DNA of 64,000 nucleotides, taken from Lunularia cruciata (taxonomy: Eukaryota > Streptophyta > Marchantiopsida > Lunulariales > Lunulariaceae). How positions within the stretch are numbered: the stretch's first letter is position 1; the number at the start of each line of letters is the position of its first letter. The stretch is taken from positions 18,196,744-18,260,743 of the forward strand of contig OX419759.1 in the NCBI GenBank assembly GCA_948567375.1, written 5' to 3'. The notes beneath the pieces are model-generated. The model was not told the DNA's origin. It saw only the letters and a program-made list of their open reading frames with translations, and did not search any database. The position numbers were made by a program, and so were the translations under genes. Shown here one piece after another: positions 47,934 to 59,916 of this stretch.

Positions 47934-49022
47934 ATGGATGTGCAATTGCAAGAGCTGGTGCAAGGAATGCAAGGGATGTTGAATGAATTTCAAGAGATTA
48001 AGATGACCATGGAGACATTACAAAGTCAAGTGCAGATCCTCAGGAACGATCAAGCCATGCAAGAAGAAGAGCAGTCTCAAAACCCAGTACCTGCGACTGA
48101 AGTACTTGGAGAGGCACCCGTGCCTACAAACCTTATCAACGATGAAGCCACATTGCTACTCCGGATGAAGAAGACCTGCAACATTGAGCCTTACAAGGGG
48201 CAGCGTTCGATGGGAGTAGTGGAAAATTGGATCTCAAGAATGAATCGATATTTTTGATTGTTCTCAACAAATATCACAGAGCATGCTGTAGGCGTGTTTG
48301 CATGTGGGTACTTGACCGATAAAGCCCTCACATGGTATGATGCTTGGGAACAATCCATGCTGGCAGAGAGAAGGGAGGTCACATGGACAGCAATGCAAGA
48401 AGGACTGCTGAAGAATTTCCAATCGGTGGATTCTGTGCAGATGGTTCGAACCCGACTATGGGGATTGAGACAGAAGAATAGCGTAAAAGAGTATATGGAG
48501 GCTTTTCTGGATCTACAAGTCACAATTTCCGACATGAGTCCAACAGAGGCTCTTGACAATTTCAAATGAGGGTTGAAAGAGCGGATTCGCCAAGAAGTCA
48601 TGGTGCAAAATCCTCACACGCTATTTGAAGCCATTGCTTGTGCGCAGAGAATAGCAAGAGCATTAGGTGGAGGTGAAGGAGTAGCTCCACCTCAACATTA
48701 TTGGGCAGAAATGCCACACATGGGTGGACCAGTACCGATGGAATTGGGCAACCTTCGATTCCGGGATCAAGGAGCACGACCGCTTCAAGGGGAGCGGGGA
48801 CGGGTAGAAGAATGAAGAAATGGAGTCCCACGAGGAGAAGGGACTCAAGGAGAACAACGCCGTTGTTACAATTGTGGCCGTATTGAGCACATATCTACCA
48901 ATTGTCGCACTCGTTTCCTTAGAGGCACTCGGTATTTGTTCAGGCAATCTTTGAACAACATGGAGAGGCACATTGACGAGGAAGAGGTGGAAATCACTTT
49001 GGAAAACAAAGATCACCAATAA
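47934..49022 (+). pseudogene. Element A gag
   Basis: Frame-continuous from ATG 47934 to TAA 49020-49022, but interrupted by TGA at 48255, 48567 and 48813. The order is an N-terminal coiled-coil-like segment (MDVQLQELVQGMQGML and following), the retrotransposon gag core (ALTWYDAWEQSM and following), and a CCHC zinc knuckle CYNCGRIEHISTNC (48864-48905) with all four ligands intact. Gag would form the virus-like particle that packages element RNA. The three stops make it a pseudogene, although the frame itself has not shifted. Confidence 0.9.
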
Positions 49023-49117
49023 ATGTACCACGCGGCCTTACAAGCTCAATAAGGAAGCAGAGAAGCGAGGGAAGGAAGAAGAATAATGCGCAACAATCCC
49101 GAAAGGCAACCTCACAA

Positions 49118-49510
49118 TTGATTGTCGTGAATAGAATCCTAGAAGGTAATCAAGTGAGAGTATTAATAGATCCGGGAGCAACAAAGAATTTCTTGTCTCG
49201 CTCTGTTGCAATAAGATTGGGAATGGATCTAGAGAGAGATGGAAGTGAAGAAGTAGAGTTACCAAATGGGCAAACAAAGAGGATTGAATCATTACCTAGA
49301 CGGGTAACCCTCTCTGTAGGAGAATATCAAGAAGTACTTGAGTGGCGAGTGATACAGTTAGCTCGTTATGATGCAATTTTAGGCATGCCATGGATGGAGC
49401 AGTACAACCCTATGGTAAATTGGAGGAAGAAAGTAGTGAGAACCACCAATGGTCAATCATTAGGGTTAAAGAAAAATCACACAAGTAGAAACTGCCTCTA
49501 TATGTCGTAG
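49118..49510 (+). pseudogene. Element A protease
   Basis: A 130-codon frame, offset from gag, carries the retropepsin motif VRVLIDPGATKNFLSRS and the downstream ILGMPWM strand. The catalytic triplet reads D-P-G instead of D-S/T-G, so activity is doubtful. The frame ends at TAG/TGA-type interruptions before RT. The protease would have cleaved the gag-pol polyprotein. Confidence 0.85.
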
Positions 49511-49545
49511 GGACGGCAACTGTCTGTAAGACCGATAGATGTTTT

Positions 49546-51150
49546 ATGGGTCTAATAAGAGAAGTCCAGAGTGCACAACTTGATGGACAAATTCCTGAGA
49601 AATTGAAGGATGTGGTGGATGAGTTTCAAGATGTCTTTCCCGATGATCTACCCTCAGGATTACCACCAAAAAGGCGAGTAGATCACAAAATTGAGACACT
49701 TCCGGGGAAGACGCCTCCTTGTAAGGCCCCATATCGCCTATCACCTCATGAGTTGGAAGAGTGTAAGACTCAAATTGAGGAGATGCTACAGAAAAGGTTC
49801 ATCTAATCTAGCGTATCACCATATGGGGCCCCTATCTTGTTTATGAAGAAGAAGGATGGTACAATGCGCATGTGCATTGACTATCGGGGTCTCAATCATC
49901 AAACAATGAAGAACAAATACCTCTTACCTCGCATGGATGACCTGTTTGATCAACTCCATGGAGCGAGATACTTCACCAAATTGGACTTGCGGAGCGGTTA
50001 CAATCAAATTTGAATTGCAGAGGAGGATGTGCATAAAACTGCCTTTTGAACCAAGTATGGCCACTTTGAGTATCTTGTGATGCCTTTTGGCCTCACCAAT
50101 GCACCTGCCACTTTCATGAGTCTAATGAATGACATATTTTGTCCATACTTAGATAAGTCTGTTATTGTCTTCTTAGATGATATCTTAGTATACAATAGCA
50201 CGATGATAGAACACAAAAAACATCTATGAGAGGTCCTCCAGATTCTAAGACAGAATCAATTGTATGCCAAAATCTCAAAGTGTGAGTTTGGCAAGTCTGA
50301 AGTAGACTACTTGGGGCATAGAGTAAGTCAGAGGGCATTCAAGTATTGACAGATAAAATAGAGGTCATTCAAAAATGAAGTGCCCCAGAAGATCAGACTC
50401 AACTTAAGAGCTTCTTGGGGTTGACAAGATTATATCGTAGATTTTTCAAGGACTTCTCCAAGGTTGCACAGCCTTTAACGACACTACTTGGCAAGGGGAA
50501 AAAGTAGACATGGGGAACTGCACAAGAGTTGGCCTTTCAAGAATTGAAGGCCGCCTTGCTACATGCACCAATCTTGAAGTGGTATGACCCAAAACGTCCA
50601 ATCAAGTTGGCTACAGATGCATTTGGTGTAGCAATAGGAGCCGTCCTACAACAAGAGTGGCATGACGGATGGCATCCAATTGCATATTTTTCTCGAAAGT
50701 TGTTACCAGCAGAGCGCAACTACCATACCACAAAATGAGAAGAGCTGGCCATCGTTCTAGCAACCAAGCATTGGAAGCACTACTTGGGCGAGAGGGTATT
50801 TGTAGTAGAGACAGACCACAAACCTTTGGTCTACCTTGAGACGCAGAAGGATCTATCTCATCGCCAAATTTGGCGGGCAGAGTGGCAACAACGCTTCAAC
50901 ATGAAAATCACCTACGTGGAAGGTAAGAAGCAACTTGCAGATGTAGTCACCTGCATGCCAATGACCAACAACTTGGTGGCAGAGGTTAAGATTAACCCTA
51001 AATTTTGGCAAGAGATTCTGGCTGCTACAAAAACTGACCGACAGATTGTAGAAGCACAATCATCCAAAGGTGTCACCAGTACCCAAGGACTCACCTTTCG
51101 GGATGGCAGATTATGGATCCCAATGTCTCAGAATTACGCACCACCATTCT
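49546..51150 (+). pseudogene. Element A reverse transcriptase and RNase H
   Basis: RT starts near MGLIREVQSAQLDG and shows [24 protein letters not shown] and the active site [12 protein letters not shown] (both Asp intact). The connection domain FLGLTRLYRRFFKDFSK follows, then RNase H with LATDAFGVAIGAVLQQ and VETDHKPLVYL. Stops fall at 49804 (TAA), 50011, 50047, 50227, 50376 and 50736 (TGA) and 50505 (TAG). A frameshift occurs near 50330 and another near 51121. The enzyme would copy element RNA into cDNA; it cannot be made intact here. Confidence 0.92.
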
Positions 51151-52443
51151 AGCAGAATGTCATGATTCGGCCATTGCAGCTCATGTCGGAGTGGACAAGA
51201 CCTTGGATGCAATCAAGCGCTATTACTATTGGCCCAAGATGAGCAACAACGTGATGGACTATGTGTGTAGCTGCCTACTTTGCCACCAGAACAAAGCTTC
51301 TAATCAAGCTCTTGCAGGGCTCCTTCAACCTCTCCCCACTCCTACCCAACATTGGGAACAAGTGAGTATGGATCTCGTCTATGAATTACCCAAGACCACC
51401 TCAGGGTTTGACTCCATTGTGGTCTTTGTGGACCGGCTCAGCAAAATGATTCATGTACGCCTTACCACCAAGGAGGTGACCACTCCACAACTAGCTTAGT
51501 TATACTTAGATGCAGTCTTTACTCACCATGGCTTGTCTAGAGTACTCATCACCGATAGAGGCACCCAATTCACCAACTTGTTTTGGCGAACACTCTTTGG
51601 TTTCTTCAAAACCAAGTTGGCCATGTCCACAGCTTACCACCCCAAATAGATGGCCAAACAGAGCGGGCTAATCGCACGATTGAAGACATGTTATGCGGCT
51701 TCACCTTAGAAGAGCAAGAGAGGTGGGACACCCTACTCCCGTTGGTGGAATTTGCTTACAAAAATTCAGTGAATGCATCCACCCAGGTCACTCCGTTCTT
51801 CCTCATGTATGGTGAGCATCCCTTCACACCTTCTAGCTTGATGAAGATCCGTCCAGTGGCTACCAAGGTCAATGCAGTCAACACATTTGTTTCTAAAATC
51901 CAACAAGTTGTGGAGAGCACTAAGCACAGATTACAGATTGCACAAAATCGATAGAAGTAGTATGGTGATGCACACCGTCGGTACATGGAGTTCAATGTTG
52001 GGGATCAAGTGTGGCTATCGACAACCAACCTCACCTTAGTTGGACCTCGTAAGTTCAGACCTCGTTTTATTAGGCCTTTCTTGATTCTTCGTCGCATTGG
52101 CGCTGTGGCCTATCACCTTGAGCTACCACCACACATGAAGATCCATCCAGTGTTCTATGTCTCCCTACTATGCAGATATGCTCCCCGATCAGGCCAAAGT
52201 CATTCCACACCAGATATTCGACCTTATCCGACACTCATTGATGGCACAGAGGAATATGAAGTGGAGCGGATTCTCCAAAAATGCATGTGTGGTACTCGCC
52301 ACCCGCGGGTGAACTATCTAGTACAATGGAAAGGTTACCCCCTCTATGAAGCCACCTGGGAGCCCGCTGCCAATTTGGCACATGCACCTATGTTGGTGCA
52401 AGCATTTGAGCAACAATTGCACAACGAGGACGTTGCGTCTTAA
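51113..52443 (+). pseudogene. Element A integrase with chromodomain
   Basis: The HHCC zinc domain (CHDSAIAAHVGVDKTLDAIK, then CSCLLCHQNK) is followed by the DDE core (MDLVYELP; VLITDRGTQFTN; the glutamate in RTIEDM) and the GPRKFRPRFIRPF C-terminal segment. A chromodomain follows at about 52254-52410 (YEVERILQK, then VNYLVQWKGY, YEATWEP), ending in TAA at 52441-52443. Stops are TAG at 51497, 51952 and 51958, and a frameshift lies near 51645. The chromodomain marks the element as a chromovirus, a group whose integrases can be steered to marked chromatin. Confidence 0.92.
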
Positions 52444-52454
52444 AAGGAGGGAGG
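52442..52454 (+). other. Element A polypurine tract
   Basis: AAAAGGAGGGAGG lies two bases before the 3' LTR and would prime plus-strand DNA synthesis. Confidence 0.85.
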
Positions 52455-52456
52455 TC

Positions 52457-53177
52457 TGTAATACCAAGAGCTAGCCACATGATCTAGATGTGAAATTTGG
52501 TTTGGTAATATCTAGAATGATGTTATACATGATGGTCAAAATAGATTAGATAGAAGTATCACCAAAAGAGTGCTTCTACTAATAGGGCAGAAACCAAAAT
52601 AGACTTGAGAACCTTAGAACCAATAGCTAGACATATGATTTAAAGGTGAGAATTGGTTTGGTAACATCTGGAAGGATGTTACACATGATGGACTAAATAG
52701 ATCAGAAGGAGGTATCACCAAAAGGGGACTTCTACTAATAGAGTAGGAACCAAAATATGCCTAAAATCTTTGAAGGCAATTTTGGAGGCCTAAATGGATG
52801 AATTAGGCCTCGAAAATGTGCAAATTCCCCCCAACCAATGGAGGAAAAGTTGGCCTTCCCTCCCCCTTGATTTGTCTCATCGAGAGCTTTCCAACGGTAC
52901 CTCACGTGATTCTGAGATTCCTATAGGAAGATTCCCTAAAAGATTCCCTTTGGTCAAAGCATGTTTGACCAACCAGACATGTCACCCATCCAAGTAAGTA
53001 ATCCAAGGGTGGAGCTTGCTGACATGTCATCTATCTGTGTCCCCTATCCTATGGTGTAGCTTCCTTGGAGGAGATCCTCTTTGTCTATATAATAAAGAGA
53101 AGGTGCTCCCTTGGGGCATCAAATGTTTGAGTATGCAATCTGTGTTTTCTCTCTTCTCTTGTCCTCGGAGTATTACA
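52457..53177 (+). repeat. Element A 3' LTR
   Basis: TGTAATACC to GTATTACA, 721 bp. Two U3 repeat units are offset by 156 bp (caagagctag at 52465 and caatagctag at 52621). The single TATA region ctatataataaa at 53085-53096 overlaps a possible AATAAA poly(A) signal. Confidence 0.95.
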
Positions 53178-55892
53178 ATAAATCAACCACACAAGGTAGT
53201 TGAGGATCATATGGTTGAAGAATGGGTCTTGAAGACACCATATGCTTTAGCTTCTTGAATGCTTCTTTGTGTTTGGTGGTCCATTCAAAGCTTAAGGTCT
53301 TCTATAAGAGTCCGGTCAATGATGAAGTCACATGAGCATGGTAGTGGATGAGCAATCAATAAAAACTTGCCAATCTATTAAATGCTTGCACTTCTATGGC
53401 ATCCTAGAAGTAGGCCAATTAGTAAAAGCCTTGATTTTCTCCTCTTCTATCTTTATCCTCTTTGATGAGACCTATGATCCAAGATGGTAACTTCCATTTG
53501 TACACTTTCACTTCTTGGAGTAAACTTTCCATTGATGTAGTGATCTTAGGACTTTTGGATGTTATTTGTGTGTTCTACCTTTGTCTTGCTATAGATTAAA
53601 TTTAATCCAAGAACACCATCACATATTGATCCAATAGCCCATCCAACACTTGATGCATATGATCAATGAAGATGGTTGGAGCATTATTGAGCTTCGAAGG
53701 TAAACTCTCTATTCAAAATGCATATACCTTGTGCAAAAGGAAATCTTTTGTATATCTTCTCTATCAATGAGAATATACCAATAATTGCTTCAAACATCTA
53801 ACTTAAAGAAGTATCATGCTCCACTCAATTGATCTAGTAAGTCATCAATTCAAGGCAAAGGATATGCATTCTTCACTATTTGTTTATTGAGGCCATGGTA
53901 ATCAATATAGAAGCAATGTCCTCCATCATTCTTTGCGACAAAAAGTATTTGTGCTCTCCAAGGATGTGTATTATGTCACACAAAATCCTTCTCCAACAGT
54001 TTTGTGAGTGTTGTTCAAAGCTCTTCCAACTCCTTTGGTGAGAGCCAATATATTGGTCTATTCATTGGAGTACTTCTTGGCAATAACTTGATCTTGAAGG
54101 GCATACCACGATCAAATAGCAACCCCTTTGGTAGATTATCCAAAAATACATCTAAAAACTCCTGAACTAATTGATCAATCATTGCTTGATGAGGCTTTTG
54201 GCCCTCATCAAATTCTTCATGCATAATTGGCTTGATCTCCACTACATAAATAGGAATATCTTCTTCCAAAACTTGCTCTATGGCTTCTTTATTGAAAAAA
54301 AATTCATTTGGGATTGACTATTCTTAGGTGTCTTAAAAAGAGGTACTAGACAACCTAATCAATCAATTTTACCTTGGCATTGTACTTGAATTCGTTGTTG
54401 GGTCCAATCAAATTGAACCTTATGATGTTCAAGCCGAGATAAACTTATAATAACATCATAGTATAGAAATGCCATTACAAACCTCATATACTCCAAGTAC
54501 TCCTTCCTAATCTTCAATGTAACAAGATATGATGTAGAATATAGAAACCTTCTACCATCTGCCATCATCAATCTACTTCCGATTATTGGCTTGGTAACAA
54601 TTTATTCCTTTGTTAATAGCATGGGCATGAACTTCTTTTTGAACTTCCAAAAGCAACCAACATCCTGCAACTATGATCAAATATCATACCTTGGAGCAAA
54701 CTTGCATAAGTCAAGCCTTCAAAACATTGGAACTAATTTCTAGTTTCTAGTTTCATTCCTAGTAGGTGGCTTGAACTTTTTTACAAGGATTCATCATTTC
54801 CCTAATCATCACATTCCAGAAACTCCATGTGGTTGATTTGTCAAGGTTTTCCATTATTGAGTGGAGATTCAATAACAAAATGTACCATTTGGCAACAAAA
54901 AAAGGAACCACCATTTTATTGTAATCTTTCCCTATATGTAGTGCCAAGTGGTCTCCATTGGATGACATCAATCTCCATCAATGTTTGCTCTTCCATCCAT
55001 GTATAGTGTGTTGGCAGGTTTTGTAAAGGTTGAGGTCAAGACCAAGTTGTCACGACGAAGGAATCAGAGCACTCAACCAATTGCATGGCTTCCTCCAAGT
55101 GTTTGGGCTACCACACGGTCACTTCTAATTTGGTGTGTGATTTCAAGCCCCTCAAAAATTGATCCAAAGCTTCACCTTTTAGTATATTGAGAATTTACAT
55201 TATGGTGTTTTGGAATTGAGTATTGTAGCTTCTCATAGAACCAATCTACTTCAATTCTGCCAATCTATCTTATGCATCATTTATAGCTTGAAATTATTCA
55301 ATTATTGTACTCTTGAATTCTTCTCATGTCAAGAGTGGCATAAAAACCTACCATTTACCTTACTCCACTCAAAATTACCACCATAGTTTTGCCACTCCAT
55401 CTAATTGGCTTGAAGCCAATAGAATCTATCTTTGTTCATCTTGGCAATTTGTAGCTTCAAAATAACATTCAAAATCAAACACAAAATTCTCAATTTTGCC
55501 CAAGAAATTCTTGCCTTAAACTACCTTGGTTTTTGGAAAATGGATTCACTCTTCTCCTTCTCAAAATGGTGCTCTCTCTACATGCTCTTATCATTGATGG
55601 TCTTTTTCTTCCAACAATCAAATAAGGTGCTTGATTTGTTGTTACATAGTAATGATATTGCTGCCATGGTTACTCTCTCAAACTACCTACAATTATTTAA
55701 GTTAACACATAGATGCAACACGTACAACATTATTTGAAAGTTTAAGGTGATTGTATTAAAAAAAATTATACTAAAAGCGTGAGATGATGATCTACATAAA
55801 ATTATGTTTGGGTAGTACATAGACACCACAATTTCCAATGGTTTTGAGGAAATGGATTTGGTGTTCCATAAATTACATCTATTATATCTTTA
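53178..55892 (-). mobile_element. Ty3-C (- strand copy), gag to reverse transcriptase part
   Basis: From 55892 downward lie gag in broken frames (for example 54971-54759), protease remnants (54571-54359) and the RT N-terminus (54269-54015, with QEFLDVFLDNLPKGL and YWLSPKELEEL). The RT core follows in shattered frames, ending at 53178 exactly where element A begins. The equivalent junction on the other side is 46577. Parts match the + strand copies at 56461-60300 and 61411-64000. Confidence 0.78.
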
Positions 55893-55903
55893 CTTTGATA
55901 CCA
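55893..55903 (-). other. Ty3-C (- strand copy) primer binding site
   Basis: On the - strand TGGTATCAAAG directly follows the LTR end, one base away. It is an initiator-Met-type primer site with mismatches. Confidence 0.75.
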
Positions 55904-55904
55904 A

Positions 55905-56460
55905 TGTAAAAGACTAAGAAGAGACATAGGAGAAGAGAAGATTGGAGTGAAAGATCACATTAAGACTTTTGAATGAGAGAAACTCCAAATGCCTAGCATG
56001 AGCTTGGGCTTTGGTATTTATAAAGAACATACAAGGTTCTTGAGAAGCTTATCAAGAAGCTTCCTAAAAGTTGCCTTCTTAGAGTGCAAGTTAAGTTAAC
56101 TAGAAAACTTCCAAGAAACTTCTTCCTAGAAGTCACCTACTTGGCGTGCAAGCTAAGCTAGTTAGGAAAATTCTCAAGAAATTTTCTTCTAGAAGCCACC
56201 TCCTTGGCGTGCAAGCTAAGCTAGTCAAGAATTTTTTCTTCTAGAAGCCACTACTTGGCATGCAAGCTAAGCTAGTCAAGAAGCTTCCCAAGAAGCTTCC
56301 TCATAAAAGTTGCCACTTGGCATACACATTATTTGATACTTGGAAGGTACCAAGAAGCTTCTTAGATATTTCTAGAATATTTTATAATTCTTGGCTAATT
56401 TGGCCAATTTTCTATTTTTTAAGTCTAGAATAACTCATGTGTTAATTCTATATTGTTACA
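55905..56460 (-). repeat. Ty3-C (- strand copy) 5' LTR
   Basis: Read on the - strand it starts TGTAACAATAT at 56460 and ends TTTACA at 55905, 556 bp. Its U3 holds about four imperfect tandem units (about 56085-56330), each with gtgcaagctaagctag and an AAGCTTC-type inverted phrase. It abuts + strand Ty3-C protease sequence at 56461, so this copy appears to have inserted into another Ty3-C copy. Confidence 0.75.
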
Positions 56461-57745
56461 ATTCCAATGAAAGTTGACATATGCAAGTTTGATATACTTG
56501 CAATGTATGATATCCAATCTAGGTTGTAAGATTTTGGTTGATTGTTGAAGTTTTGAGAATTGCATATCCATGCAATTAGCAAAATAATTACATATACTTA
56601 TCAAACCAACAAATGATAATAAATTGATTATGGCAAATGATAGCAAGGATTATACATTCCATACCTCATATTATGTTGCATGCAAGATTGAGAAGGAATA
56701 TTCAAAATGCATGAGATTTGTAGTAGTTCCCTTATACTAAAATATCATTTTGGGTCTTCCTTGGCTTGAATGTCATAGGGTTCAATTTGGTTGGAACCAA
56801 AAATAAATTCAAGTACAACATCAAAGTAAGTATTATCTTTTAGGTTTTATGGCATCTTTGAAGAAGGAACCTAAGAATAATCAATACCAAGATGAGAAAT
56901 TTATTAGTATAAAAATTGTAGAATAAGCTTTGGAGGAATAGATTCCTATTTGTGCTATGTGGATCATACGAATTGTACAAGGAAATCTGATTAGGATAAG
57001 AAGCCCAAAAAAGCAATGGTTGATCAAATACTTCAAGATTTTACAAATATTTTTTTGGATAATCTTCCAAAAGAATTACTCTTTGATTGAGATATGCCCT
57101 TCAAATCAAGTTATTGCTAAGTAGTACACTAGTGTGTATAAAAATCTACCTACTCTTACCAATAGATTTGAAGGCAATTAGAAGAAATTTAAACAATATT
57201 GATTGAGTTGTTAGAAAAATATTTCATGTGACATAGTACATCTTCTTAGGAAGCACCAATACCATTTGTATAATAGAAAGATGAGGGACTGCAATTTTGT
57301 ATTGACTATTGTGGTCTCTATATACACATCATGAAGAGTGCATATCACTTGCCTCACATTCATAACGGGTTGAATCAATCAGGTAGAGCTTTATACTTCT
57401 CAAAGTTAGAAGTTCATAATGGCTATTAGTAGATTCCAATGATGGAGAAGATGTGAAACATTGTATAAATTATGGGTATTTTGAATGGAGAGTTTTACCT
57501 TCTGGGCTCACTAATGCTCTAATAGACTTCATGGATGAAATGCATCAAGTGTTAGCTAGGATATTGGATTGATATGTGGTAATGTTCTTGGATGACATTT
57601 TGATTTACAATAAGATGGAGATAGTACACAAGAACTACATTTGAGAAGTCTTAAGAAGATTACAACAATAGAAGTTCTACTATAAGAAATCCCAGTGTAC
57701 CTTTTGGTAAAAAGAAGTTACCGTCTTGGGCCATAAAGTTTCAAT

Positions 57746-58045
57746 ATGGAGTGGATCAAGATGGAAGAGGAGAAAATCAATACCATTATAGATTGGCCTA
57801 CTCCTAAAGAAGTCATGAAAGTTTGGGGATTCAATGGATTGGTGAGCTTTGATCCATGGTTTATCCACTATTACGATAATGTAGCCACATCATTGATTGA
57901 TCTCATGTGGAAGATAGAACACTTTAATTGGACCACCAAGCAAGAAGAAATGTTCAAAAAAATTAAGCATATGGTGTCTTCACAACATATCCACCAACCA
58001 TATGATCTCTTCAAATATCTTGTGTGGTTGATTTTGATATTTTAA
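57746..58045 (+). pseudogene. Ty3-C copy 1 RT/RNase H fragment
   Basis: A 99-codon frame contains INTIIDWPTPKEVMKVWGFN, the typical segment just after RT in Ty3 elements, and then LKD-like and FKKIKHMVSS phrases preceding RNase H. It stops before the RNase H catalytic residues. Confidence 0.7.
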
Positions 58046-58609
58046 CTTTGAAATTGAAGCTACATTGCAATAGAAATTTCTAGATGCATTACATCCCATT
58101 ACCCTTGTGTCTCACTAACTAAATAAAAAAAAGGAATTCTTCTACTTGAAATTAAAAATGACTACCAATGGTATATGTAACAAGGTATTGAGGCATTATC
58201 TGTTGGAGAAAAAAGTGATCATGTGAATCAATCACAACCCTTGTTGCAAACCTTACATTTGGAGTACATTAAGAGTTAGCATCATTGATGGGAAGAAAAA
58301 CTATATTTTTTTGATAGCAAACTTGAGAACAAATCCAGAAAGTTCCATGCCATTCCCTATTCCTTGTCAAGATGACTTGATTTGAAAATTCCTTGGGAAT
58401 CTCCCATGATAGTAGCAATCACCATGGTGTTCATAGACTCAAAAAGTACACATAGAATCCAAGACTTTTTAAAATAGGACCCCTTTGTTCATCTTGTGCA
58501 AGGTTGTCTTGCAGCATATGACAAGGAGTACAACACCTTTTCAATCAAAGATAGTCTTCTACTTTGTGAGAACCAAATCTACATTCCAACTATGGGAGAT
58601 CTATGATTA

Positions 58610-58822
58610 GTGCAAATTCAAGAGGTGCATGATTCATCAATTGCTTCTCACGTCAATGTGGACAAGACATTGAGTACCCTACAACATCATTGGTGGTGGC
58701 CAAACATAACACAAGAGGTTCAAGAGTTTATCCAATCTTGTGATAGCTACCAACAGAACAAAGCAAAAAAAAAAAAAAAACTAGATGAACTACTCCAACC
58801 ACTCCCTATTCCATTTTCTTGA
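58610..58822 (+). pseudogene. Ty3-C copy 1 integrase zinc domain
   Basis: A 70-codon frame shows the two histidines and first cysteine of the integrase HHCC domain (VHDSSIASH, then QSCDSY). The second cysteine is Tyr. A run of lysines from the A tract follows before LDELLQPLPIPF, which is the normal continuation in this family. Confidence 0.7.
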
Positions 58823-59916
58823 TAGGAACATTTAAGTCTAGACCTCATCACATTCTTGCAAAAGATGAATGAAGGTTGTACAACAACTATGGTGTTTTTC
58901 AATAAGCTTAGCAAGAAAATTCAGCTAACACCTATAGTGGATGCTCCAAAATTGGCCAAGATCTACTTCAATATGGTTTTCAAACACTATGGGATGCTAG
59001 GGTTCCATTTGTAATTGTAATCCTTGATTAGTAGATTTTAGCAAGCACTTTCAATTCCTTGGCACCAAACTTACCTTGTCTACAACCTATCATTCTCAAA
59101 CTGATGGGGAAACATAATGCAAAAATTTCACTTTGGAGGATATGCTACATGCCTTTGTAATTGTTCATCACACTAATGATGATACTCATCTTGTGGCTGC
59201 CAAGTTTACCTACAATAATTCCAATCATGCAAGTACATGTTTCTCTCCCTTCTTCCTTAATTATGGGTAAGATCCACTTATTCTAAATTCCTTTCTTGCT
59301 CCACCGCCATCTCATGTTCCTCATACTACCACCTTCTTGTCCATGCTATTTGATTCCTTACATCAAGCCCAAGTGTCATCTCCTTGTTTCTTAAAATTGG
59401 CAAAAGCAATATGTTGATAGGTGTCATTATGATCTCACTTCTTAAATTGATGATAAGACTATGTTTTCTTATAATAACCTTACTCTCTCTCTCTTGATAC
59501 CCAAGTTCATAAACTTGCTCTCAATTAGATAGGCCCCTTAGATATTATATAGATCATTTTCCCTTTTTCCTACAAACTTGCACTTTTTTTCAAGTTTTTG
59601 TCTTCCATGTTTTCAAGTTAAAACCTTTTTTTCTAACCTATCTTTCTTTCCTACCTCCTTCTAACCTATCTTGCCTCCAACCTCCTCCAATCCATGTTAA
59701 AAATAGTGAAGAAAATCAAATTGTCCATATACTTAAATGTCATGACATTCAACATGGCCGCCAAAAAAACTCTAAATATAAGATCCTTTAGAAAGAGTAT
59801 CATCTTCATGATACCACATGGGAGCCTTTTTCTCATCTCCAAAGTGCATAAGTGGCTATAAGAGAGTTTGAAGATTCCATGGTAAAAAGATGTCATAAAG
59901 TAGCAATGGAGGAATA

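Larger units (their letters stand above)
46578..53177 (+). mobile_element. Element A: complete but dead Ty3/gypsy chromovirus
   Basis: The 6.6-kb element has a 754-bp 5' LTR, an initiator-Met PBS, gag with a zinc knuckle, protease, reverse transcriptase, RNase H, integrase with C-terminal chromodomain, a polypurine tract and a 721-bp 3' LTR. The flanking five bases are CTAAA and ATAAA, an imperfect target duplication with one mismatch. It interrupts the RNase H region of a - strand Ty3-C copy. Its reading frame changes several times and holds about a dozen stops. The two LTRs differ at several percent of sites by eye, so insertion is not recent. Confidence 0.95.
56461..59916 (+). mobile_element. 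Ty3-C (+ strand copy 1), protease to integrase
   Basis: The 5' end is missing: it begins within the protease region (compare 63010 in copy 2). RT follows, with the active site VMFLDDILIYNK at about 57579-57614 (both Asp intact), and then the RT/RNase H connection (57746-58045). The integrase zinc domain (EVHDSSIASHVNVDKTLSTL, about 58620) has its last Cys replaced by Tyr, and the core is broken (58820-59260). An A run (about 58767-58784) lies within the integrase. Polypurine-like agcaatggagg precedes the 3' LTR. No frame is intact. Confidence 0.78.

Noticed and set aside
56085-56330. Possible satellite or centromere repeat
   Set aside because: The tandem units lie inside an LTR of a defined retrotransposon and are only about four in number.
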